A stretch of 64,000 nt of DNA from Hyphomicrobium sulfonivorans (GTDB lineage Bacteria > Pseudomonadota > Alphaproteobacteria > Rhizobiales > Hyphomicrobiaceae). This document shows, piece by piece, positions 15,849 to 24,107 of the stretch. The notes under the pieces were generated by a model that saw nothing but the letters and a program-made list of their open reading frames with translations, ran no database searches and was not told the DNA's origin. The stretch covers positions 930,001 through 994,000 of the forward strand of contig NZ_PZPO01000001.1 of assembly GCF_013306565.1 (NCBI RefSeq), written 5' to 3'. Numbering within the stretch: the stretch's first letter is position 1; each line of letters opens with the position of its first letter. The position numbers and the translations under genes are program-made.

Positions 15849-17372
15849 GTGCTCCGCGAGCTGAAAGATGAGGCGGGGAGCCCCCAGGAGGCTGGGCCAG
15901 GTCGTGTCGATGGTTTGACGGGACGCAAGCCGGGCTATCTGAAGCGCTGGCGCTATATCGGCTTGCCGGGCAAGCTTCTGCTCCTGACCGGCCTGTTCGT
16001 CATGCTGGCCGAAGTGCTGATCTTTCTGCCTTCCATTTCCACCTTCCGCGTCGACTGGCTCAACCAGCGTTTAACCGCAGCCCAACTCGCGACCCTTGCA
16101 GCCGAAGGCTATCCGGGCGGCGATGTACCGGCTGGGCTTCGCGCCGAGATGTTGCGCACCGCCCAAGTGAAGGCGATAGCCTCACGACGGCACGGTGTGC
16201 GCCGGCTGGTGTTGCCGGTCGATCCCCAGGTGGCGATCCACTCGCACTTCGATTTGCGCCAGCAGCCAGAAAGCTGGTGGGACAACGTTAAGCTGAAGTT
16301 CGAGCAGGTGGGCGATGCGCTGAGCGCGCTGGTTGCGCCTGAGGGCCGCGTCATCCGCGTGCTGGGCAGCATCGGTGACAACCGGGATGACCTCGTCGAG
16401 GTGATTATGCCCGAGGCTCCGCTCAAGGCGGCGCTGAAAACCTACGCGATGAATATTCTCGCGGTTTCGGCTGTCATTTCGCTGCTGACAGCAGCGCTGG
16501 TCTATTTCGCGCTGAGCCGCTTGCTGGTGCGGCCGATGATGCGCATCACCGAAGCGATGGTGCATTTCGGGCAGGCGCCGGAAGACCCCGCCCGCATCAT
16601 CGTGCCATCGGGCCGGCATGATGAGATCGGGATTGCCGAGCGTGAGTTGGCTGAAATGCAAAAGCAACTCTCGGGCGCGCTGTTGCAAAAGACGCGTCTG
16701 GCGCAATTGGGCCTGGCGGTGAGCAAGATCAATCACGACCTGCGGGGCATGCTGGCCAATACGCAGCTTCTGTCAGATCGCCTGACGGCAATTCCTGATC
16801 CGACCGTGCAACGGTTTGCGCCCAAGCTGATTGCCTCACTGGACCGGGCGATCAGCTTCTGCACCGACACGCTGCGCTTCGGGCGTGCGGAGGAAGCAGC
16901 GCCCCGGCGTGATCTTCTGCGCCTCAAGCCGCTGGTTGCCGAGGTTGGCGATGCGCTGGGGCTGCCGCGTGAGGACATCGGCTGGCGATTCGACGTCGAC
17001 GACAATCTGCGGATCGACGCCGACCGAGAGCATCTGTTCCGCATCCTGTCGAACCTGACCCGAAATGCGGTCGAGGCCCTGGCCGGGCCTTCCGACCAGG
17101 TGCGGGGAGAGCGGGGAGAAATCAGTGTCCGTGCCCGGCGCGAAGGACGCCGCGTCATCGTCGAGGTGCGCGACAACGGGCCGGGTGTGCCGGTGAAGGC
17201 GCGCCAACATCTGTTCGAGGCTTTCACAGGCTCGCAGCGCAAGGGCGGTACGGGGCTGGGGCTTGCCATTACGGCGGAGCTTGTGGGGGTGCACGGTGGC
17301 CAGGTGCGATTGCTGGAAACCGAGGCCGGGGCCGCGTTCCAGTTCGAGATCCCGGATCGCAGCGTGGTCTAG
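15849..17372 (+). CDS. Membrane sensor histidine kinase (orphan)
   Basis: A 507-residue kinase starting with GTG at 15849, with AAAGG upstream. One membrane helix lies at about 40-60 (LLLLTGLFVMLAEVLIFLP), a periplasmic sensor of about 140 residues follows, and a second helix lies near 200-222. A HAMP-like segment (RLLVRPMMRITEAMVHF) comes next. The H-box is KINHDLRGMLANTQLL (His near 296), the N-box NLTRNAVEAL (near 402), G1 DNGPGVP and G2 GGTGLGLAI. No response regulator gene is adjacent. The pairing with the upstream flavoprotein suggests redox or metabolite sensing, but that is inference. Confidence 0.88.
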   Translation: MLRELKDEAGSPQEAGPGRVDGLTGRKPGYLKRWRYIGLPGKLLLLTGLFVMLAEVLIFLPSISTFRVDWLNQRLTAAQLATLAAEGYPGGDVPAGLRAEMLRTAQVKAIASRRHGVRRLVLPVDPQVAIHSHFDLRQQPESWWDNVKLKFEQVGDALSALVAPEGRVIRVLGSIGDNRDDLVEVIMPEAPLKAALKTYAMNILAVSAVISLLTAALVYFALSRLLVRPMMRITEAMVHFGQAPEDPARIIVPSGRHDEIGIAERELAEMQKQLSGALLQKTRLAQLGLAVSKINHDLRGMLANTQLLSDRLTAIPDPTVQRFAPKLIASLDRAISFCTDTLRFGRAEEAAPRRDLLRLKPLVAEVGDALGLPREDIGWRFDVDDNLRIDADREHLFRILSNLTRNAVEALAGPSDQVRGERGEISVRARREGRRVIVEVRDNGPGVPVKARQHLFEAFTGSQRKGGTGLGLAITAELVGVHGGQVRLLETEAGAAFQFEIPDRSVV

Positions 17373-17602
17373 GCTCTCTTCAGGTTCGCTCTGGGTCAGC
17401 AGCATTGTGCGGATGCAGCAAAGAGCGCGCGTCAGCCCGATGGCGAGCCAGCAATTCTGCGGCATTTTCATGCTGTCGCAATTCGTGCTGTTAAGCCCCT
17501 TGCGTCTGGCGCCGGTAGCGATTAGTAGTGTCGCACTTCGGCAGCGCAATGCTCGCCGAGCATGTGTTGTTGGGCCGCTGCGTCCCCTTAAATCGCAGAC
17601 AA

Positions 17603-17679
17603 GCACCGGTAGCTCAGCTGGATAGAGCACCAGACTACGAATCTGGGGGTCGGGAGTTCGAATCTTCCCCGGTGCGCCA
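17603..17679 (+). tRNA. tRNA-Arg (anticodon ACG)
   Basis: The acceptor stem GCACCGG pairs with CCGGTGC, followed by G and an encoded CCA. The D arm is AGCTC...GAGC. The anticodon stem CCAGA/TCTGG encloses the loop CTACGAA with anticodon ACG, and the T arm contains GTTCGAATC. All four arms form without mismatch in the core. Confidence 0.97.
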
Positions 17680-18006
17680 CTATCTTCACAGATAGCTTTT
17701 CAGAACCTCTTCATTTTTCTCGTTGATCGCCGCGGATCCGTCTGCGGTCGGACTTTTTTGCGCCTGCTAATCAGGTGAAAAAAGCTGCGTTTTTTAGTGC
17801 AGCGCAAAAAGTCGCATCACTAAAAGCCAGCAACAAAATGTTACTGAATTCAGGGCTTTTGGCACCTCCTACCAGTATGTCCCGGCCGGATTTGGAACGT
17901 GTGCCATTGATAAAATGTCGCGACAAGGTGCCCGTTATAAGGTCGCTAAAATTCGGCGACTGAACGTCGCGCGCAATGCCCGGCGAATATGTAGGGAGAA
18001 AACGCA
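17680..18006. other. AT-rich intergenic region with nested inverted repeats between tRNA-Arg and the EF-hand gene
   Basis: No gene is seen in these 327 bases. CTATC/GATAG at 17680-17695 followed by CTTTTC may be a weak tRNA terminator. GACTTTTTTGCGC (17751-17763) pairs with GCGCAAAAAGTC (17802-17813, one base shorter). Inside it are CCTG/CAGG, a six-base A-run facing a six-base T-run, and GCTGC/GCAGC. The structure could be a terminator or a regulatory leader for the EF-hand gene; its 3' part lies about 190 bases before that start. Confidence 0.45.
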
Positions 18007-18312
18007 ATGGCCAAAAAATGGGTCGCTATCGCTGCTGCTCTGGCGCTTTCTGGTTCGGCTGCAATCGCCGCTGACTGGTCTGAGCAGTTCAAGGTAATCG
18101 ACACCGACGGCAGCGGCACGATCGCCATGACCGAGTGGGAAGCCAACGCTGGCAAGCTGGGCATCGACCCGGTTCCGCAGTTCCAGGCTATGGACAAGAA
18201 CAACAACAGCAGCATTTCGAAGTCCGAATGGGCTGCTGCTGAGAAGATGGTCAAGGCATTCCCCGTGTCCTGCAAGTCCGCCACTGAATCCTGGTGCCCG
18301 CCGGGATACTAA
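18007..18312 (+). CDS. Secreted EF-hand calcium-binding protein
   Basis: A 101-residue exported protein. The signal peptide ends near SAAIAADW (about residue 22). Two EF-hand loops follow: DTDGSGTIAMTEWE (about 32-45), with canonical D-x-D-G-S-G and a terminal Glu, and DKNNNSSISKSEWA (about 63-76), with Glu at position 12 of the loop. Two cysteines close to the C terminus (VSCKSATESWC) could form a periplasmic disulfide. Such small alphaproteobacterial proteins are usually called EF-hand domain-containing proteins; the role is not established. A G/A-rich ribosome site (TAGGGAGAA) precedes the ATG. Confidence 0.88.
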   Translation: MAKKWVAIAAALALSGSAAIAADWSEQFKVIDTDGSGTIAMTEWEANAGKLGIDPVPQFQAMDKNNNSSISKSEWAAAEKMVKAFPVSCKSATESWCPPGY

Positions 18313-18332
18313 TCCCTGCGCGCCAGACCTTA

Positions 18333-18369
18333 GCCCGAAACTCGGTGGCGCTACTGCCGGGTTTCGGGC
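18333..18369 (+). terminator. Hairpin downstream of the EF-hand gene
   Basis: A 9-base perfect inverted repeat (GCCCGAAAC at 18333-18341, GTTTCGGGC at 18361-18369) starts 21 bases after the stop codon. No T-run follows, so termination may be imperfect or need Rho. Confidence 0.5.
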
Positions 18370-18926
18370 GAGACGGGCGTTGGTTCGGCGGCATGCCATT
18401 TTTGGCTTGCCGCAGAGCCTGCCCGGCCCTCTTGGGTAGCTAGGGTCCAGGCTTCGGGTGGTTGGACCCGGTCCTATCCGCCGGCTTGGATGGCACCCAG
18501 AGAGGCGGCCAAAGCCCCTGCATTCTGCCACGGGCCTCGAAGCGGCAAGCTTTTCGTCCGCCAAAGCTGCATCAGCTATGCCTTGGGCTGCTGTTGTGCA
18601 AGGCGTCAGCTGACAGTGCTCCCTCGATCGGCCTGTCCGACTCCGCCCGTCCCTCGTGACGCTAAGCAGTGATGGCGTCGTCGGGAACGCTGTACGACGA
18701 GCACGTGCCGGACCCGCTCGCTCAGGCGAAGAGTGGGCAAGTTGGCGTCCTGCCCCGCCACGGTCCCCGAAGATGTGGTCGGTATGCTGCGCGAGGCCAG
18801 CCAGCGTGGCGCTGGAGTGTGATTTCCGGTAGCTCATCCGCTCCAGAGCGGAAGCATCATTGATCTGAAATGTAAGATGATGCGAAGGTCCGACGGTCGA
18901 ACGAAATCGAAACCGGAAGACCCTTA
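18370..18926. other. Intergenic region without a recognised gene
   Basis: About 560 bases ahead of the pglC-like gene. The open frames here, including a 300-codon minus-strand one, have low-information composition and no recognisable domain or ribosome site. A 7-base hairpin GGGTCCA/TGGACCC (18443-18449, 18463-18469) and TCCGCT/AGCGGA just upstream of pglC are the only structures I see. It may hold the promoter of the pglCDE operon. Confidence 0.5.
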
Positions 18927-19538
18927 ATGCTGAAGCGGCTTATGGACATCGTTGGCGCGCTGGCAGGCGGGATCGTGTTCGCCCCGTTGATGCTGATTGG
19001 CGCCATCTGGGTCGCTTGCTCGATGGGGCGCCCCATACTGTTTCGTCAGCGGCGTCCGGGCTTGAACGGCAAACCGTTTGAGATCGTCAAATTCCGCACC
19101 ATGTCGAACAAGCTGGATGCTGATGGCAATCCGCTGCCGGATGCGCAGCGGCTTACGGCTGCCGGGCGGTTTCTGCGGGCAACCAGCATCGACGAACTGC
19201 CTGAGCTTTGGAATGTTCTGAAGGGCGACATGAGTCTCGTCGGCCCGCGCCCGCTGCTGATGGAGTACGTGCCTCTTTACAGCGCCCATCAAGCCCGTCG
19301 TCAGGAAGTGCGGCCCGGCCTTACGGGCTGGGCGCAGGTCAATGGCCGCAACGCCCTGTCCTGGGAGAGCAAGTTTGACCTTGATGTCTGGTATGTGGAC
19401 AACCGGTCGGCGTTGCTGGATCTGCGGATTATCGGACTTACAGTGCTGATGGTGCTGAAACGCACGGGCGTATCGGCTGAAGGCGAAGCGACGATGCCGA
19501 AATTCACCGGCACCCGGAAGGAACAGCCGACGACATGA
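18927..19538 (+). CDS. pglC: PglC-type monotopic phosphoglycosyl transferase
   Basis: A 203-residue enzyme that moves a phospho-sugar from a UDP-sugar to undecaprenyl phosphate, starting a lipid-linked glycan. An N-terminal re-entrant hydrophobic helix (about 8-30) is followed by PILFRQRRPGLNGKPF, VKFRTM, the catalytic Asp-Glu pair in SIDELPELWNVLKGDMSLVG (about 90-109), GPRPLL and RPGLTGWAQVNGR. The short length, without the extra helices of WcaJ/PssY proteins, and the following pglD- and pglE-like genes point to the PglC branch, which uses a bacillosamine-type UDP-sugar. It overlaps pglD by four bases (ATGA). Confidence 0.9.
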   Translation: MLKRLMDIVGALAGGIVFAPLMLIGAIWVACSMGRPILFRQRRPGLNGKPFEIVKFRTMSNKLDADGNPLPDAQRLTAAGRFLRATSIDELPELWNVLKGDMSLVGPRPLLMEYVPLYSAHQARRQEVRPGLTGWAQVNGRNALSWESKFDLDVWYVDNRSALLDLRIIGLTVLMVLKRTGVSAEGEATMPKFTGTRKEQPTT

Positions 19539-20170
19539 ATCGCGGGCTGCTGATTCTCGGGGCAGGCGGGCACGGCCGGGTTGTGGCTGACGTTGCGTTG
19601 GAGCTGGGCTTCCGCACCATTGCCTTCCTGGATGACGCGCCGCAGACGCCTGATGTCGATATGGGGATTCCGGTTCTGGGGCCGCTGCAGCTGGCCGAAA
19701 CCCTGCTGGAAGAATGGCCGCTGGCTTGCGTTGCGATCGGCAACAATCAACGCCGTCAAAGATTGTTCACGTCGCTCCGGAGTGCAGGGTTCGCGATGCC
19801 GACGCTGGTGCACAGGTCTGCGGTGGTCAGCCGCTTTGCCAAGCTGGGAGATGGCGTCGTCGTCACCGCCGGCGCGGTCATCAATGCTGGAGCCAGTATA
19901 GGCAACGCCTGCATCATCAATACCGGGGCGCGCATCGACCATGATTGCGTAATTGGTGAAGCATCCCATGTTGCACCTGGAGCCACGCTTTCAGGGGGCG
20001 TAATCACCGGCGCACGCGCATGGCTGGGCACCGGGTGTGCAGTCAGGCAAGGCGTGCGCATCGCAGACGATGTATTGATCGGCGTCGGCGCTGCGGTTGT
20101 CTGTGATCTTACCTCGGCCGGAACCTACATCGGCGTCCCTGCACGGCTAGCGCCTGAACATCGTCAATAA
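19535..20170 (+). CDS. pglD: PglD/NeuD-type sugar O/N-acetyltransferase
   Basis: A 211-residue protein with an N-terminal Rossmann-like nucleotide-sugar domain (LILGAGGHGRVVADVALELG) and a C-terminal left-handed beta helix of hexapeptide repeats from about residue 95 (VVVTAGAVINAGASIGNACIIN). His in ARIDHDCVIGEASHVAPG is the usual catalytic base. PglD acetylates UDP-4-amino sugars with acetyl-CoA. It sits between pglC- and pglE-like genes, overlapping the former, which supports that role. Related NeuD and PerB enzymes have the same fold, so the sugar is inferred. Confidence 0.88.
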   Translation: MNRGLLILGAGGHGRVVADVALELGFRTIAFLDDAPQTPDVDMGIPVLGPLQLAETLLEEWPLACVAIGNNQRRQRLFTSLRSAGFAMPTLVHRSAVVSRFAKLGDGVVVTAGAVINAGASIGNACIINTGARIDHDCVIGEASHVAPGATLSGGVITGARAWLGTGCAVRQGVRIADDVLIGVGAAVVCDLTSAGTYIGVPARLAPEHRQ

Positions 20171-20182
20171 TTGAAGTGCACC

Positions 20183-21379
20183 ATGCTCAATACGCCCTTT
20201 TCCCCTTGGCCGTCATTTTCCCAACAGGACATTGAGGCCGTCTCGCGTGTGCTGCGCTCAAACCGGGTCAACTACTGGACCGGTGAAGAAGGCCGCGAGT
20301 TCGAACGCGAGTTCGCCGAATGGAGCGGCGCTGGGCATGCAATAGCGCTCGCCAACGGAACGCTGGCGCTGGATCTGGCTTTGTACGGTCTGGGCATTGG
20401 ATCGGGTGACGAGGTTGTTGTCACGCCGCGCACGTTTATCGCTTCCATCAGCTGTGTGGTGAACGCCGGGGCGACGCCGGTATTTGCCGAGGTCGACAGG
20501 GACAGCGGCAATATCACAGCCGAAACCGTTGAAGCGGTGCTGACGCCGAAAACGAAGGCCGTCATTCCCGTGCATCTCGCCGGCTGGCCCTGCGATATGG
20601 ATCCGCTGATGGAACTGGCAGAACGGCGCGGGCTGAAGGTGATTGAGGATTGCGCGCAGGCGCACGGCGCCCGTTACAAAGGCCGGTCTGTTGGCACGAT
20701 TGGCCATGTGGGTGCCTGGTCGTTCTGCCAAGACAAGATCATGACCACCGGCGGCGAAGGCGGCATGGTGACCACTAACGATCGCGAATTGTGGTCCCGC
20801 ATGTGGTCATTCAAGGACCATGGCAAGAGCTGGGAAGCCGTGTATGAGCGCGCGCATCCGCCGGGCTTCCGCTGGCTGCATGAAAGCTTTGGCACGAACT
20901 GGCGCATGTGCGAGATGCAGGCAGTTCTTGGCCGCAACCAGCTTCGCCTGATGGATGAGTGGACGCGTAGCCGGGAGAGCAACGCAGCTATCGTTCACGG
21001 CGCGCTGCAAGCATTCTCCGGCGCCAACGGTGTCGTGCGCGTGCCGACGCTGGCGGGCAGCAACACCGGTAATCGCCATGCGCAATACAAGTGCTATGCC
21101 TACGTGCGTCCGGAGCATCTGGCTGATGGGTGGTCGCGCGATCGCATTGTGAGCGAGATCGTTGCCCGAGGTGTCCCCTGCTATCAAGGATCGTGTTCCG
21201 AGGTTTATCTGGAGCGCGCGTTTGATGATACCGGCTTGCGGCCAGTCGACGGACTGCCGATTGCGCGCGAGCTGGGTGAAACCAGTCTGATGTTCCTCGT
21301 GCACCCGACCTTGACCGACGACGAGATGCGCAAGACAGCCGAAACGATTGCGCAGGTTCTGGCCGAGGCGCAGGGGTAG
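20183..21379 (+). CDS. pglE: PglE-type PLP-dependent sugar aminotransferase (DegT/DnrJ/EryC1/StrS)
   Basis: A 398-residue aminotransferase. The conserved LANGTLALDLALYGLGIGSG opens the PLP domain. VIEDCAQAHGARYKGRSVG contains the cofactor-binding Asp, and the lysine in FCQDKIMTTGGEGGMV forms the Schiff base. In the bacillosamine route this enzyme adds the 4-amino group to a UDP-4-keto-6-deoxy sugar, using glutamate. I chose the ATG at 20183, with GAAG about seven bases upstream; the TTG at 20171 is the alternative. No PglF-type 4,6-dehydratase is found in the window, so the keto-sugar must come from elsewhere. Confidence 0.87.
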   Translation: MLNTPFSPWPSFSQQDIEAVSRVLRSNRVNYWTGEEGREFEREFAEWSGAGHAIALANGTLALDLALYGLGIGSGDEVVVTPRTFIASISCVVNAGATPVFAEVDRDSGNITAETVEAVLTPKTKAVIPVHLAGWPCDMDPLMELAERRGLKVIEDCAQAHGARYKGRSVGTIGHVGAWSFCQDKIMTTGGEGGMVTTNDRELWSRMWSFKDHGKSWEAVYERAHPPGFRWLHESFGTNWRMCEMQAVLGRNQLRLMDEWTRSRESNAAIVHGALQAFSGANGVVRVPTLAGSNTGNRHAQYKCYAYVRPEHLADGWSRDRIVSEIVARGVPCYQGSCSEVYLERAFDDTGLRPVDGLPIARELGETSLMFLVHPTLTDDEMRKTAETIAQVLAEAQG

Positions 21380-21427
21380 ACTTCCGATCGGCGCGTAAAT
21401 CAGAGTTCGGCCGTACGACAATCGAAC

Positions 21428-22819
21428 TCAAAACTTTATGACGGCGCCGCTCAGAAATAGTTGCAGGCTGTCGATGGGCGAGCGTGCTATCGCGCCCGTT
21501 GCTGCGCCCGCTTGCAGCTCCCGCAGTGTCAGGTCACCGCTGACGTGTCGATAGGTTAGGTAAAGGATCATGTCGGCATCGTCGATGCCTTGAGCCAGCC
21601 CACCGCCCCACATTTCAACGCTGGAATGCCAGACGCCCCACGTGCCGGTTCCAGTCGGGTTAAGCGGATCGCCGGGGCCAACCGGAAGCACCGATGCAGC
21701 GCCACCATCAAACGTATAGTAGCTGCCATACAGCGTCGTGTTTCCAAGTGGTGTCAGCTGGCGTTCAATGCCGGCCTGCGCGGCAAGAAAACTCTGACCG
21801 CTGTTGATGCCGCTGTTTTCATAACGGTTGGTCTTGGCGGCGATGCCGTCGAAAGTGTGATTGGCGCCGATGTTTGCAAACAGGCCGGTATCCATGTGCT
21901 TTACGCTGATTGATCCGCGGAGCTGTTGGCAGGCTGTTGAATCGGCGATGTTGGTGATGAAGGTGGAAGGGCAGACACTGCGCGTGTGTGAGTTCGGTGT
22001 GAGCTGCAGATAGCCGATGCCGGCTGCAACATCGAAGCCCGCGATTTGCTCGCGATAGCGCAATGCGACATCCCAGAAATCGGTGAACACCCAGTCGGAC
22101 GCGAATGTCAGTCCGTTCCATGTCGGCGAAACGTACTTGATCTGATTGAAGCCGCGCTGGCTCTCGCCGGGTTGGTCGCCACCCGCGCCGATGATGCGAC
22201 GCCAGTTGAGCAGGCTGTGGGTCATGAGGCCGTTGTCGCTCGACCGCAGGAACATGCCGAGGCCGGCGTTTTCCGGGGCGGAGTACTGGTCGAACGCACT
22301 TGTCTGCGTGACGTTGGAATTTGCGATGCGGTCGGAAGCGGCGAACGTGCTGCCGACGAAAATGGCACCGTATTGCTTATGGCGGAGATACCAGACGGAA
22401 CTGCGCAGATTAAACCCGGGCGCAATCAGATCGCCGTCGTTCAGCTGCGTGACCAGTTTTGAATTCGCGGCCCGCAGGCCGATATCCAGTGCGTACCCCG
22501 CCTCAAGCTGCTGTGTGATGCTAGCCCTGCCGACGAAACTGAATCGAGAGCGCTGGTTGTCGTTGGTGACGACGTAGGCGTTGCTTTCGGCGCCATCGTC
22601 CCAGGCCAGAATTGCGTTGTTGACGAGCCCGGTCACCGTCACTGAAACGGTTTTGTTGCCGCGTCTGGCCGCCTGCTCCTCAAGATCGGCGATGCGGCGT
22701 TCGAGGTCGGCGCAGCACTGTGCGTTGTAGGGCGACCCTGCAGCAGGGCTGCCGCCGGCGAGCGCGAGCAGCGCCACCGTGCAGCATGCGGCCAGCCGGT
22801 TTAGTCCTGCTCTCGCCAC
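21428..22819 (-). CDS. Outer-membrane porin, alphaproteobacterial type
   Basis: A 463-residue protein. The signal peptide has a Leu/Ala-rich core and ends near GSPAAGSPYN. A short coiled coil follows (QCCADLERRIADLEEQAARRGN), which precedes the barrel in rhizobial porins. The beta-barrel begins with KTVSVTVTGLVNNAI and continues with alternating strands such as SRFSFVGRASI and FNQIKYVSPTWNGL. The chain ends AVIKF with C-terminal phenylalanine, the signal for BAM assembly. It faces the end of the pglE-like gene and diverges from the GGDEF gene. Confidence 0.9.
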   Translation of the reverse strand: MARAGLNRLAACCTVALLALAGGSPAAGSPYNAQCCADLERRIADLEEQAARRGNKTVSVTVTGLVNNAILAWDDGAESNAYVVTNDNQRSRFSFVGRASITQQLEAGYALDIGLRAANSKLVTQLNDGDLIAPGFNLRSSVWYLRHKQYGAIFVGSTFAASDRIANSNVTQTSAFDQYSAPENAGLGMFLRSSDNGLMTHSLLNWRRIIGAGGDQPGESQRGFNQIKYVSPTWNGLTFASDWVFTDFWDVALRYREQIAGFDVAAGIGYLQLTPNSHTRSVCPSTFITNIADSTACQQLRGSISVKHMDTGLFANIGANHTFDGIAAKTNRYENSGINSGQSFLAAQAGIERQLTPLGNTTLYGSYYTFDGGAASVLPVGPGDPLNPTGTGTWGVWHSSVEMWGGGLAQGIDDADMILYLTYRHVSGDLTLRELQAGAATGAIARSPIDSLQLFLSGAVIKF

Positions 22820-23016
22820 GCTCCCTAAGTCCCGCTCTCTGCGTTTTGCAACGTCAAGGAATGCGCCTTATCTGATTCGACGCAAGCGTGTGCAGGCGGT
22901 GGCTCAAGCCTCAGGAGGTGCCGCAGGTCGCGAATATCCTGGGCCCTCCACTGCACTTTACAGTTTCTTGAGTTGCGTCGTGTACGTTGGCTTCATATCC
23001 GGTCATGGAGGACCTC

Positions 23017-23838
23017 GTGACGAATAGGAACTCCATGTGGAGAGCCATTGCCAGTAATCCGTGGACGAGCCTCCATGATGCTTTGCTGGTTGCGAGCATA
23101 TTCGCAGTCGGCCTGCTGCTGTGCATCGAGTTCGACCTCTTCTATTTCACAGGTGTTTCGGGCCTTGAAGAGCAGCGCGTAACTGTGGCTGAGGCCATTG
23201 GCCTGACGTGCCTGCTTGCGATCTGCGTTGTTGCCTTCGTTATTCGGCGGCTGCGCGAAGCCCGGGTTGAGAGCCAACGCGCAGTTGTGATCGACCAGCA
23301 GATGCAGGAGTTGCGCAAGCAGGCGCTACGCGATCCGCTTACGGATCTGGCCAACCGGCGCGCTGTGCTGGAACGGCTAAACGAGACGCACGATCCAGAT
23401 AGTCAGCATGCTTTCTTTTTGCTCGATCTGAACGACTTCAAGAGCGTCAACGACACGTTCGGCCATACCATTGGTGACAGTGTCCTGCAGGTCGTCGCCG
23501 AGCGCTTCAAGCGCATCACGCGCCCTTCCGACCTTTTGGCGCGGCTGGGTGGCGATGAGTTTGCAATGCTGGTCAACGATGTGGACCGCGCAGGGGCTGA
23601 AGCGCTGGGTGCACGCTTGCTTGCTTCGTTGAGCAACAGGATTTGGGTGGATGGCATCGGCCATGATGTCGGTGTCTCGATAGGCGTCGTCTTCATTCCA
23701 TCGGATGGTGTCGCGACGCCGGAGATCCTGAGCAACGCCGATATCGCCATGTATCGCGCCAAGAAGGTTGGCAAATCGGCCATGGTCTTCTTCGGCGACC
23801 TGGGCGAGGACGCTGAAGCGTCCACGCACGTCTCCTGA
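23017..23838 (+). CDS. Membrane-bound diguanylate cyclase (GGDEF)
   Basis: A 273-residue protein with two membrane helices (about 22-45 and 60-80), a coiled linker (ESQRAVVIDQQMQELRKQA), and a GGDEF domain from DPLTDLANRRAVL. The active site is RLGGDEFAML, and RPSD four residues ahead provides an RxxD inhibitory site, so product feedback is likely. DLNDFKSVND and SIGVV are intact. It should make cyclic di-GMP at the inner membrane. I chose the GTG at 23017 because GGAGG lies five bases upstream; ATG 23005 and TTG 22987 are in frame. There is no EAL domain. Confidence 0.88.
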   Translation: MTNRNSMWRAIASNPWTSLHDALLVASIFAVGLLLCIEFDLFYFTGVSGLEEQRVTVAEAIGLTCLLAICVVAFVIRRLREARVESQRAVVIDQQMQELRKQALRDPLTDLANRRAVLERLNETHDPDSQHAFFLLDLNDFKSVNDTFGHTIGDSVLQVVAERFKRITRPSDLLARLGGDEFAMLVNDVDRAGAEALGARLLASLSNRIWVDGIGHDVGVSIGVVFIPSDGVATPEILSNADIAMYRAKKVGKSAMVFFGDLGEDAEASTHVS

Positions 23839-23898
23839 CACAAACCGCGTACAAGATGGCATCCGCACAGGTGGGTTGAGTGTGCGGCACCGTGCGCG

Positions 23899-23913
23899 CT
23901 CTCTCTCTCTCTC
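23899..23913. repeat. Short CT dinucleotide repeat
   Basis: Seven and a half CT units lie upstream of the sit operon, about 85 bases before the Fur/Mur-type operator. Too short to claim phase variation, but slippage is possible. Confidence 0.6.
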
Positions 23914-23997
23914 CAGTTGGCGCGAGCGGTCGTCGCTGTGTTCAACGGCGGCGACGACGGCCAGCCACGTTGCAGGCTGCGTCTTTGCATTGATCAA

Positions 23998-24020
23998 TTG
24001 CTAATGACAATCATTTGCAA
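23998..24020. promoter_or_regulatory. Fur/Mur-type operator upstream of sitABCD
   Basis: A 23-base inverted repeat: TTGCTAATGA, spacer CAA, TCATTTGCAA. Nine of ten arm positions match. The core AATGACAATCATT closely resembles the classical Fur consensus (AATGATAATCATT) and the related Mur sites of rhizobia, which control sitABCD by manganese. It lies about 90 bases upstream of my preferred sitA start and 10 bases before an alternative ATG. Confidence 0.75.
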
Positions 24021-24107
24021 TAAAGAGGTATGGCTTTGCTGGTTTCGGAGCGCGTCCCGTCGCGCCAGGCTGGTGCTAGATGCAACCTCGAGGATCGGAG
24101 ATCGCCA

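Noticed and set aside
17935-18837. 300-codon minus-strand frame across the EF-hand gene and its downstream gap
   Set aside because: Low-information Arg/Ala/Pro/Ser text, antisense to a clear EF-hand gene, no recognised family.
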